NCBI GenBank assembly: GCA_002749065.1
Contig: PDTX01000003.1
Coordinates: 209,685 to 270,935, forward strand
DNA length: 61,251 nucleotides
Reading direction: 5' to 3'
DNA from: Bacteroidia bacterium
Lineage (GTDB): Bacteria > Bacteroidota > Bacteroidia > Bacteroidales > CAJPTX01
A program made the translations under genes and the position numbers. Every line of letters starts with the position of its first letter. Position 1 is the first letter of the stretch. The notes beneath the pieces are model-generated. The model saw only the letters and a program-made list of their open reading frames with translations, was not told where the DNA came from and did not search any database. Positions 53,349-60,962 of this stretch are shown here, piece by piece.

Positions 53349-53450
53349 ATGCATCCCAAGGAGAGCGTAGGAATTAAGCTTGAATTTTTTCAGCAGCGAT
53401 GGAAAGGTTTCCAGAGTATGGCCAGGTTTGATGAAAAAGCCCATGAATAG
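53349..53450 (+). CDS. Possible 33-residue reading frame before the C5 methyltransferase gene
   Basis: An ATG at 53349 opens a 33-residue frame ending in SMARFDEKAHE, 11 bases before the methyltransferase ATG. The composition (lysine, phenylalanine, glutamine) is protein-like and more AT-rich than the surroundings. I recognise no family; it could be a fragment of a lost gene or a leader peptide. Confidence is low. Confidence 0.3.
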   Translation: MHPKESVGIKLEFFQQRWKGFQSMARFDEKAHE

Positions 53451-53461
53451 GTACTTTAAAG

Positions 53462-54466
53462 ATGCCTAAGGATAATTCATCGAATTCGAAACCACAGCCC
53501 ACGGTCTCGGGCTTCTTTTCCGGCGTAGGGGGCATAGAGCTCGGCTTCGCGCGGGCTGGATTCAAGCTACTATACTCCAACGAGATAGACCCCAAGGCGG
53601 GGATAACCCTACGGGCAAATTTCGCCGATGGTACGCACCGCATCGACATCCGCGACCTACGCGAGGTGCAGGCCGATGAGGTGCCGGACGCAAGCGTAAT
53701 CGTGGGGGGCTTCCCCTGCCAGGCCTTCAGCGTCGCGGGCTACCGCAAGGGCTTTGAGGACGAGCGCGGGGAGGTATTCTTCCAGCTAGCGAGAATAATC
53801 CACGGGAAGCAAGCTAGAGCCATCTTCCTGGAGAACGTCAAGAACCTCAAAACGCACGACGGTGGCAACACCTTCCGGGTAATTTGCGAAACGCTCCAGG
53901 GCTACGGCTACCAGCTCACCACCATGGTGCTCAATGCTTCGGAGTACGCCAACATCCCGCAGAACCGCGAGAGGGTCTACATCGTGGGCTTTCTCAATCC
54001 GGCTGACCACAAGCACTTTACGCCCCCAGAACCCGTAAAGCTAAGCCGCCGCGTGACCGATTTGGTGGACTTCCACCGGCAGGTCGACGCGCGCTACTAC
54101 TACGCCGCGGAGAACTGTGGATTCTACGACACCCTCCAGCTGGCCATGACCAAGGCCAACACGCTCTACCAGTGGCGACGCGTGTACGTGCGGGAGAATA
54201 AGTCCAACGTCTGCCCGACACTGACGGCGAACATGGGCACCGGCGGGCATAATGTGCCGCTAATCCTGACACCCCACGGAATACGCAAGCTGACCCCGAG
54301 GGAATGCTTCGCCTTCCAGGGCTACCCCGAGGACTTCGTCCTGCCCCGGGAGCTGGCCATAACCCACCTCTACAAGCAGGCCGGCAATTCGGTGGTCGTA
54401 CCCGTCATCGAACGCATAGCCAAAGCCATACGCGCAGCCTTCGAGCAGACGGATTCGCGGGATTAG
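53462..54466 (+). CDS. C5-cytosine DNA methyltransferase, orphan
   Basis: A 334-residue enzyme that methylates cytosine C5 in DNA. Motifs are in order: I FSGVGGIELG (about 19), IV GGFPCQAFSVAG with catalytic C86, VI ENVKNL (about 124), VIII QNRERVYIVGF (about 163), target recognition region about 180-275, IX RKLTPRECFAFQGYPEDF (about 276) and X KQAGNSVVVPVIERIA. No restriction endonuclease or Vsr gene is next to it. The 5' flank and the short frame before it are AT-rich, a hint of acquired DNA. The recognition sequence cannot be read here. Confidence 0.92.
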   Translation: MPKDNSSNSKPQPTVSGFFSGVGGIELGFARAGFKLLYSNEIDPKAGITLRANFADGTHRIDIRDLREVQADEVPDASVIVGGFPCQAFSVAGYRKGFEDERGEVFFQLARIIHGKQARAIFLENVKNLKTHDGGNTFRVICETLQGYGYQLTTMVLNASEYANIPQNRERVYIVGFLNPADHKHFTPPEPVKLSRRVTDLVDFHRQVDARYYYAAENCGFYDTLQLAMTKANTLYQWRRVYVRENKSNVCPTLTANMGTGGHNVPLILTPHGIRKLTPRECFAFQGYPEDFVLPRELAITHLYKQAGNSVVVPVIERIAKAIRAAFEQTDSRD

Positions 54467-54550
54467 CCGAATTCACCTAAGCGCTAGCAAGATAAAATAA
54501 TCATAAATTCTGGGCAAACTTCTTCAAGTAGCCTGCAAAGCAATCTTAGC

Positions 54551-54865
54551 ATGATATCATTCACGGGCTACGGCCTCCTCCTAACGATAGCCATGTACGG
54601 CATCGGCATATTCGGCGGGAACTACATAGCGCGCGCCATGGAGATGCCGCACAGGGTGCAGGTCATCTTCCTGCTCATCCTGCACCTCGCGCTGGTGGCG
54701 GTGAACTACACGGTGGCGAAGGCCCTCAACGGGAAGGGGAAGGAGCCGCAGCATACGGTGATGGGCATACGGCTGGAGAAATTCGGCCTGGTCATCGGCG
54801 GCATCCTCACCCTTATGGTCCTGATGATGGTATGGGGCGAGTTCCGCGAGGTGACCTACGACTAG
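54551..54865 (+). CDS. Small multi-pass membrane protein, unknown function
   Basis: A 104-residue protein with three hydrophobic segments (LLLTIAMYGIGIFGGNYIA, then VIFLLILHLALVAVNYTVA, then LVIGGILTLMVLMMVWGE) and a polar loop (LNGKGKEPQHTVMGIRLEK). No family is recognised. It follows the methyltransferase gene by 84 bases on the same strand in an AT-rich gap. Confidence 0.62.
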   Translation: MISFTGYGLLLTIAMYGIGIFGGNYIARAMEMPHRVQVIFLLILHLALVAVNYTVAKALNGKGKEPQHTVMGIRLEKFGLVIGGILTLMVLMMVWGEFREVTYD

Positions 54866-55170
54866 GCCCAGCTGCCCGACCGCAAGCCTAGCCCCAACTC
54901 CGGCCAAGTGGCGGGCGAGCGGTGGGGGCCAAAGCCCCGCATAGGCACGAGCTTTAGCCTAGTAGGCCCCTCCGCCCGGCCAGCCCGACGGGGAATGCCC
55001 CCCTACGCACTTCGCCATGCATTTTGCCAAAAACGGGGGGCCGCACCCCGGGCTTTTTCGGTGCGGAGCGCAAAGCCCACACGCAGAAAGCCCAAAGATA
55101 CGACCCCGAATGGAAGCTGGCTACGGCCTAGATGGCTGCTTAAGCCTAACCGTGGCCGAAGCCCGGTTGA
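54866..55170. other. 305-base gap between membrane protein and SUMF1-like lipoprotein
   Basis: No gene I can support. An 88-residue open frame on the plus strand (54908-55174) has Arg/Pro-rich composition of a shadow. On the minus strand a TATCTTTG box (55093-55100) faces left, and the stem CCGCACC / GGTGCGG (55040-55072) could be part of a short transcript, but no -33 or clean U-tract is seen. Confidence 0.4.
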
Positions 55171-56193
55171 CTAGGGAGCGAGCGGCGCGACGAGGCGGAA
55201 GCCATGGGATAATTCCCGTTCAACGAAGGGGTAGTACCAGGACCGGAACGCGGAGCGGCTGTACCTGGGCTCTCCGTTGCATTCGCCACCACGGAGCACG
55301 CGGGTGGGGCCAGCCGCAGGGCCAGCGGGGTCCTTCACCGGGTCTGCGGTGTAGGCACCAAGCCAGTAGTCCGAGCACCACTCCCACACATTCCCGTGCA
55401 TGTCGTAGAGGCCCCACGCATTTGGCTTCTTCCCGCCCACCGCGTGCGTTACCCGCCCAGCATTCTCACGGTACCAGGCGTAGTCGCCCAGCTGGGCCTC
55501 GTCCTCGCCGAAGCAGAAGCGCCCAGTGCTCCCCGCGCGGCAGGCGTACTCCCACTGCGCCTCTGTCGGTAGCGTCGCGCCTTTCCCCACCCAGTCGCAG
55601 AAGGCCTTGGCATCATCCCAAGAAACATTCACCACCGGCTGCCTAGCCCCCTTGAACTCCGACTTCTGGTCGGGGTGATTTGAGCCGCTCTCCTTCACCT
55701 TTTCCCACGCCTCACCCCCCTTGTCCTCCATGGCCTTGAGGAACGCGTTGTACTGCGCGTTGGTCACCTCCGTCGCGCTCATCCAGAAGCCTGAGAGCTC
55801 CACCTCGTGCTGAGGCCCCTCATCACGCTCGCGCCCCTCCTCATCATCCGGGCTGCCCATCATGAATTTGCCACCCTCCACCTTCACCCACTGGATGCCC
55901 AGCGCGGGGTCTGTCTGCGGGGGCTGGGGGGTGCTGGGCTTGCCTGGGTCAGGGGTGCCGGGCTTGTTCGGGTCCTCCGGGGTACTGGGCTTGCTCGGGT
56001 CTTCCGGGGTACTGGGCTTCTCTGGCGTTTTGCCGGGGTCCTCCCCCGCGTTGCCCCCATTGCCCACCTGCAGCGAGCTGCCGCTACCCGCGGCGGGCTT
56101 GCTGTCCTTGTCCTTCTTGTCGCAAGCCGGCAGGGCCAGCACGCCGAGGGAGAGCAGGGCCAGCAGCCCCAAATTCAGTAGTTTCCTTTTCAT
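55171..56193 (-). CDS. SUMF1/FGE-fold lipoprotein with proline-rich linker
   Basis: A 340-residue paralogue of the lipoprotein at 15689. It starts MKRKLLNLGLLALLSLGVL with lipobox LPAC (Cys about 24), then a linker of repeats of the type STPEDPSKP (four or five units), and the SUMF1 fold: WVKVEGGKFMMGSPDDEEG, EVTNAQYNAFLKAMED, LPTEAQWEYACRAGS, YDMHGNVWEWCSDYW and VLRGGEC. Both cysteines that formylglycine-generating enzymes need after the last GG are missing, so a binding or structural role is likely. A (CGTTT)9 tract lies 43 bases upstream. Confidence 0.87.
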   Translation of the reverse strand: MKRKLLNLGLLALLSLGVLALPACDKKDKDSKPAAGSGSSLQVGNGGNAGEDPGKTPEKPSTPEDPSKPSTPEDPNKPGTPDPGKPSTPQPPQTDPALGIQWVKVEGGKFMMGSPDDEEGRERDEGPQHEVELSGFWMSATEVTNAQYNAFLKAMEDKGGEAWEKVKESGSNHPDQKSEFKGARQPVVNVSWDDAKAFCDWVGKGATLPTEAQWEYACRAGSTGRFCFGEDEAQLGDYAWYRENAGRVTHAVGGKKPNAWGLYDMHGNVWEWCSDYWLGAYTADPVKDPAGPAAGPTRVLRGGECNGEPRYSRSAFRSWYYPFVERELSHGFRLVAPLAP

Positions 56194-56226
56194 CATCAGC
56201 ATATTTTGTATGAGTAGAAATGTCTG

Positions 56227-56234
56227 TAAAAATA
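56227..56234 (-). promoter_or_regulatory. Candidate -7 box TATTTTTA next to the pentanucleotide tract
   Basis: On the minus strand TATTTTTA fits TAnnTTTG with one change and lies 34 bases before the ATG at 56193. The repeat tract starts one base upstream of it, exactly where the -33 region should be. Confidence 0.4.
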
Positions 56235-56235
56235 G

Positions 56236-56280
56236 CGTTTCGTTTCGTTTCGTTTCGTTTCGTTTCGTTTCGTTTCGTTT
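56236..56280. repeat. (CGTTT)9 tandem repeat upstream of a lipoprotein gene
   Basis: Nine perfect copies of CGTTT (AAACG on the gene strand). It lies 43-87 bases upstream of the lipoprotein ATG. Slippage would alter the promoter by 5 bases per unit without touching any coding frame. Confidence 0.97.
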
Positions 56281-56389
56281 CTATGTAAAATGCTGATAAT
56301 TAGCGCATTAAGCTCATAATTTATACGCATTCTTTTCGCTGGTAGGGCCTCCGCGGGGCTGCAGGGCGCGGAGAATGGCTATGCCGGCG

Positions 56390-57373
56390 CTAGCCCCTGC
56401 CCCACTGCTTGGGGTTGACCCCTGTGTGCTTCCTGAACGCCACGGTGAACTTGCTCAGGTTCGAGTAGCCCACGCGGTAGCCCACCTCGGAGACGCTGAG
56501 CTGCCCCTCGGCCAGGAGGCGCTTGGCCCACTCCATGCGCGCCTGCAGGGCGTAGCGCGCCATGCTCAGCCCGAAGACCTGACAGAAGCACTTCTGCAGC
56601 TTGGAGGCGCTCATCCCGGCTGGGCCCGCGAGGGTGGCTATCGTGGGTGGATGGGCGGGGTCCTCGAGCAGCTGGGCCCGCACCCGGAAGATGGCCTCCA
56701 CCTCCCGGCGGGTGAGGCGGGCGTAGGGGGTGTCCGCATCCCGCCGTCGCTCTACCTGGCTCAGGAAGAGGTGCAGCAGCTGCACGCAGAGCGCGTGGAT
56801 GAGCAGCCCGGCGAAGGTCTCCTGCCCCTGATGCACCGCCCGCAGCCGCTCGAGGCACTGCTGCATCTCGGGGCCTATCGCCTCGAAGAGGTAGAAGGGG
56901 TGCCCGGAGCGTAGGAGCTTGCCCATGTAGCTCCCCTGGGCCGAGGGCTGGTCGAGCAGCCAGTCCCGGTGGAACTTCAGGGTGATGTTGTCGTGCCGGA
57001 TGCCCGGGGGGAATATCCACTGGCTCTCCACGTCGCTCGAGGGGCAGAATATCCCCTCGGGGAGGTCTCGCCCCACGCTGTGCGGCTGCTCGCCCACCAC
57101 CACCTGCTGCAGGGGGGTCTCGTTGGTGTAGAACATCAGGGGCAGCCAGGGCGATTGGGCCAGGGCATTGCGGTGTAGCACCAGGGGCTGCACGGTGCGT
57201 ATGCTGCTGATGGTCACGCCCAGCCCCGGGCAGGGGTAGTACTCACGGAAGAAGCCCTCGCCCACGTGCGGGGGGAGGGTGAAGCCGTCGTCCACCACCG
57301 AGGTGCCGAACTCCCCGGCCACCATCCTGAGCCAGGCGCGGGGGCTGGCCACCGCGGAGAATTCTATCTGCAT
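56390..57373 (-). CDS. AraC-family transcriptional regulator
   Basis: A 327-residue regulator whose C-terminal 100 residues carry the double helix-turn-helix (TIATLAGPAGMSASKLQKCFCQVFGLSMARYALQARMEWAKRLL, then LSVSEVGYRVGYSNLSKFTVAFRKHTGVNPKQW). The N-terminal part from MQIEFSAVASPRAWLRMV resembles the siderophore-sensing AraC group (PchR-like). The open frame continues upstream to 57814 but that stretch belongs to the ABC gene on the other strand. It is divergent from the ABC exporter pair and probably controls it through the direct repeats in the shared gap. A TACCTTCG box (57400-57407) precedes it. Confidence 0.9.
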   Translation of the reverse strand: MQIEFSAVASPRAWLRMVAGEFGTSVVDDGFTLPPHVGEGFFREYYPCPGLGVTISSIRTVQPLVLHRNALAQSPWLPLMFYTNETPLQQVVVGEQPHSVGRDLPEGIFCPSSDVESQWIFPPGIRHDNITLKFHRDWLLDQPSAQGSYMGKLLRSGHPFYLFEAIGPEMQQCLERLRAVHQGQETFAGLLIHALCVQLLHLFLSQVERRRDADTPYARLTRREVEAIFRVRAQLLEDPAHPPTIATLAGPAGMSASKLQKCFCQVFGLSMARYALQARMEWAKRLLAEGQLSVSEVGYRVGYSNLSKFTVAFRKHTGVNPKQWGRG

Positions 57374-57399
57374 AGAGGAATGGCTGACATATTCGGGTG

Positions 57400-57407
57400 C
57401 GAAGGTA
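57400..57407 (-). promoter_or_regulatory. Candidate -7 box TACCTTCG of the AraC gene
   Basis: TACCTTCG on the minus strand, 27 bases before the ATG. The -33 region overlaps the direct repeats, fitting autoregulation. Confidence 0.5.
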
Positions 57408-57429
57408 GCAAATCCTCCAGAAAAACCTT

Positions 57430-57461
57430 TTCGGGCTATTCCTCTGCGTATTCGGGCTATT
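57430..57461. promoter_or_regulatory. Direct repeats 21 bp apart, likely AraC-type operator
   Basis: TTCGGGCTATT occurs at 57430-57440 and 57451-57461, a start-to-start distance of exactly 21 bases, two helical turns. AraC-family activators bind such tandem half-sites. The second copy touches the -33 position of the ABC promoter. It lies between the divergent AraC gene and exporter genes. Confidence 0.68.
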
Positions 57462-57480
57462 TTGTCCCTTTGCGTCGGCA

Positions 57481-57488
57481 TACCTTCG
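57481..57488 (+). promoter_or_regulatory. Candidate -7 box TACCTTCG of the ABC exporter operon
   Basis: TACCTTCG lies 28 bases before the ATG at 57516. TTTG at 57461-57464 is 16 bases upstream, shorter than usual, which would fit an activator-dependent promoter. Confidence 0.5.
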
Positions 57489-57515
57489 CGTCGAATTACA
57501 AAAGGGAGGTCCGAA

Positions 57516-59155
57516 ATGGCGAATACGAATGGTAAGAAGGCCCGCCTGGTGGAGGAGCGGGCGAGCTGGAGGAGTGGCACATCCTTGCCCTGGGGCTCGC
57601 GATGCTGCTCTGCGCGGGGGCGCACGCCGGGCTGCGGCGCTTCACCATCTGGCGGGCGCACCGCGCGGCCTACGACGCGCTCACAAAGCTCCGGCAACGC
57701 ATCGTGGAGCATCTGCAGGGCTTGCCGCTGGGCTTCTTCCAGTCGCGGAAATCGGGCGAGCTGGTCAACATCATGCACCACGACGTGGAGCAGATTGAGG
57801 CCTACCTGGCGCACGGGCTGCCGGAGATTCTATCGGCCACCCTCTTCCCGGGGTGCTCTTTCCTGGCGGTGCTGGCGCTCGACTGGCGGCTGGGCCTGGC
57901 CCTGGTCTCCACCATGCCGCTATCCCTCCTGATGCAGCTGCTGGTGCGGAAGTACTGGGGGCGCGTCTTCAAGCAGTACGGCGACAGCACGCAGCGCATG
58001 TCCGAGGGGCTGCTGGAGTACGTGGCCACCATCCCGGTGGTCAAGGCCTTCAGCCGCGAGGAGACCCGCACCGAGCGGCTCCTGGACGACATGCAGGGCT
58101 ACCTCCACTGGGTGCGGCGGATGATGTACACCCTCACCGGGCCGATGAGCCTTATCGGGCTATTCCTCGAGGCGGGCATCGTGGCCCTAATCGTGGTGGG
58201 GCTGTGGCTCCTGGGGACGGGGGAGCTCAGCCCGGTGCGCTTCATCCTCTCCCTCATCCTGGGCTCGCTGTTCACGGCCTCCTTCGCCAAGCTATCCACC
58301 CTGCATCACTTCGGCATCGTGTACCAGCAGTCGCTCGCCCGGGTGCAGTCCATCACCGACCAGCCCCGGCGCGCCGAACCCTCCAGCCCCACCCCACCCG
58401 ACCGGCTGGACGTGGAGCTGGAGGGGGTCACGTTCACCTACCCCGGCAAGGAGGCCCCGGCGCTGGAGGGGGTCACCCTCTCCTTCCCGGCGGGCAGCCG
58501 CACCGGCGTGGTGGGTGCCTCGGGCTGCGGGAAGAGCACGCTCAGCATGCTCATGATGGGCTTCTGGGACGCGGACAGGGGGACGGTGCGGCTGGGTGGC
58601 CGGGCCCTCTCGCGCTACCGGGAGGAGGACCTCGCCCACCTCTTCGCGCTGGTGCAGCAGGAGGTGTTCCTCTTCAACGTGAGCCTGGCGGACAACATCC
58701 GCATGGGGCGACCCGAGGCGAGCCGGCGGGAGATAGAGGCCGCGGCCCGGCGGGCCATGATACACGACTTCATCGCGGGGCTACCCGAGGGCTACGACAC
58801 CATCGCCGGCGAGGTGGGCGCGAAGCTCTCCGGCGGCGAGAAGCAGCGGATATCCATCGCCCGCATGCTGCTGAAGGATGCGCCCATAGTCATACTCGAC
58901 GAGGCGACCGCCGCCCTGGACGGGGAGAACGAACGGCTGATCGGACAGGCGCTGGAGGAGCTGCAGCGCGGCCGCACGGTCGTGACGATAGCCCACCGGC
59001 TGAGCACGGTGCGGCGCATGGAGCGCATCGTGGTGATGGATGCGGGGCGGGTGGTCGGCCTCGGATCGCACGAAGAGCTCCTGGCCACATGCCCCCTGTA
59101 CGCGGAGATGCACCGCGCGCAGGAGGAGGTCAGCCAGTGGCAGCTTAAGCAATAG
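57516..59155 (+). pseudogene. ABC exporter permease/ATPase with 5' deletion and frameshift
   Basis: A type I ABC exporter half (membrane domain then ATPase). A strong ribosome site (AGGGAGGT) and ATG at 57516 open MANTNGKKARLVEE, but that frame is not the exporter frame. The exporter sequence runs in another frame, recognisable from LEEWHILALGLAML (57566 onward) through 59155, and the first ATG there is 57602. About 50-60 residues with the first membrane helix and part of the second are missing. A junction with repeated TGGAGGAG copies lies at 57548-57573. The ATPase is intact: Walker A GASGCGKST, signature LSGGEKQR, LDEATAALD. The product from 57602 would have 517 residues. Confidence 0.75.
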
Positions 59156-59163
59156 CAAAACGC

Positions 59164-60864
59164 ATGGACATGGTACGGAACATCATCAATACACTCAGCC
59201 CCCGGGGCAAGGCATACCTTCTTATCTCCATCGTGGCCTTCGTGCTGCGCGGCCTCTGCGGCATGGGCATGCTGCTGGCGGTGCTGGGCCTCATCGACAC
59301 GCAGATGCACGGCGGGCCGGTGGACCCCCTGCGGAGCGGGCTGCTGGTCGGCGGCCTCCTGCTCCTGAAGACGCTCTGCAACGCCGTGGCCGACATGGCC
59401 AAGCACTTCGCGGGGTTCGACCTGGTGGAGCAGATACGCCAGGGCATCATCCTGCGGATGAAGCGCTTCTCGCTGGGCTTCTACACCAACGAGCGGCTCG
59501 GGGAGATCAGCACCATCATCCACAAGGACGTGGACAGCATGGAGGGCGTGGTCGCGCACATGTGGAGCCGGATGGTCTCCGACTTCGCCCTCACGCTCAT
59601 CCTGGGCCTATGGCTCTTCCGCACGGACTGGCGCATGGGGCTGGCCATGGTGGCCCTGCTGCCGGTGGCCCTTTTCTCGCTCCTCCGGGGTCTCGCGCAG
59701 GGGCGACGGATTCAGGCGGCATCGCAGGACCGGCTGGGCGACATGGTGAGCCTCTTCCTGGAGTACATGCGGGGTATCCCCGTGCTAAAGGTCTTCGGCG
59801 CGAAGGGGCTGTTCCGGGAGCGGCTCGAGCAGTCGGTGCGGGCCTTCGGCCAGGGCAGCAAGGAGGCCGCCCGGGCCACGGCCAACAACCTGGGGCGCTT
59901 CGCCCTCTGGATGGAGCTCTCCTTCGCGCTCATGGCCACAGCCGGCCTCCTGTGGGTATACCGGGGCGAGCTGCCCCTCCTGGCCTACCTCACGTTCATC
60001 GTGCTATCGCGGGAGTTCTACAAGCCCTTCCTGGGCATGGAGGGGCACTATATCAACTACATAAGGGTGAGCGATAGCTACCGGCGCATCTCCCGGCTGC
60101 TGAACGCGCCCGTCGTGGAGCAGGTCGAAACGCCACGGCGACCGGAGCGCTTCGACGTGAGCTTCGAGAGGGTCGACTTCGGCTACGGCGACGGCGGCTT
60201 CCGAATGCAGGGGGTCTCCCTCCACGTGCCGGAGAACACGGTGTGCGCCCTGGTGGGCCCCTCGGGCTCGGGCAAGACCACCATCACCAGCCTCCTGCTC
60301 CGCTTCTACGAGCCCACCGCCGGGAGTATACGCATCGGCGGGGTGGACATCCGCCAGATGGACTACGACCACCTGCTCGGGCAGATATCAATCGTGATGC
60401 AGAACGTCATCCTCTTCTCCGACACCATCGCCAGCAACATCCTCGTGGGCCGACGGACCGCCACCCGGGCGGAGGTGGAGCAGGCGGCCCGGCGCGCCAT
60501 GATACACGACTTCATCGTGGGGCTACCCGAGGGCTACGACACCGTAATCGGCGAGAACGGCCTTGGCCTCTCCGGCGGCCAGAAGCAGCGGCTGTCCATC
60601 GCCCGCGCCTTCCTCAAGGATGCGCCCATCCTCCTGCTCGACGAGATCACCAGCAACGTCGACCCCGTGAACGAGCACCAAATCCAGCTGGCCCTCTCGG
60701 AGCTAGTGCGGGGGCGCACCGTAATCGTCATCGCCCACCACCTGCAGACGGTGCAGACGGCCCAGCAGATCGTCGTGATGCAGCGCGGACGGCTGGTGGA
60801 GAGGGGGACGCACAAGGAGCTCCTAGGCGCGGGCGGCACCTACGCCAAGATGGTGGGGGCATAG
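59164..60864 (+). CDS. ABC exporter permease/ATPase, second half-transporter
   Basis: A 566-residue type I ABC exporter with six predicted membrane helices (about 15-300) and an intact nucleotide-binding domain: Walker A GPSGSGKTT (about 364), Q-loop QNVILFSD, signature LSGGQKQR (about 469), Walker B LLLLDEITSN and the switch histidine in IAHHLQTV. The D-loop region has a variant glutamate-to-other change nowhere visible; the catalytic glutamate of DEITS is present. It forms a heterodimer with the preceding protein, as in siderophore-type pairs such as YbtP/YbtQ or Irp. The start MDMVRNIIN has a second ATG two codons in. Confidence 0.9.
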   Translation: MDMVRNIINTLSPRGKAYLLISIVAFVLRGLCGMGMLLAVLGLIDTQMHGGPVDPLRSGLLVGGLLLLKTLCNAVADMAKHFAGFDLVEQIRQGIILRMKRFSLGFYTNERLGEISTIIHKDVDSMEGVVAHMWSRMVSDFALTLILGLWLFRTDWRMGLAMVALLPVALFSLLRGLAQGRRIQAASQDRLGDMVSLFLEYMRGIPVLKVFGAKGLFRERLEQSVRAFGQGSKEAARATANNLGRFALWMELSFALMATAGLLWVYRGELPLLAYLTFIVLSREFYKPFLGMEGHYINYIRVSDSYRRISRLLNAPVVEQVETPRRPERFDVSFERVDFGYGDGGFRMQGVSLHVPENTVCALVGPSGSGKTTITSLLLRFYEPTAGSIRIGGVDIRQMDYDHLLGQISIVMQNVILFSDTIASNILVGRRTATRAEVEQAARRAMIHDFIVGLPEGYDTVIGENGLGLSGGQKQRLSIARAFLKDAPILLLDEITSNVDPVNEHQIQLALSELVRGRTVIVIAHHLQTVQTAQQIVVMQRGRLVERGTHKELLGAGGTYAKMVGA

Positions 60865-60902
60865 TCTGGCGGGGGGAAGCCACCGGGGAACAGCAAGAAG
60901 AG

Positions 60903-60933
60903 TTGGTAGTTATGGATATCCATACTACCTTTG
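60903..60933 (+). promoter_or_regulatory. Promoter TTG-N20-TACCTTTG with a palindrome in the spacer
   Basis: TTG (60903-60905) and TACCTTTG (60926-60933) are 20 bases apart. Between them lies the perfect palindrome TATGGATATCCATA (60911-60924), a possible operator for the terminal lipoprotein gene, whose ATG is 30 bases on. Confidence 0.7.
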
Positions 60934-60962
60934 GGATGGGAATTAGTACTGACGATTACACC

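Noticed and set aside
54908..55174. 88-residue plus-strand open frame
   Set aside because: Arg/Pro-rich composition, no ribosome site and no family; typical of GC-rich non-coding sequence.
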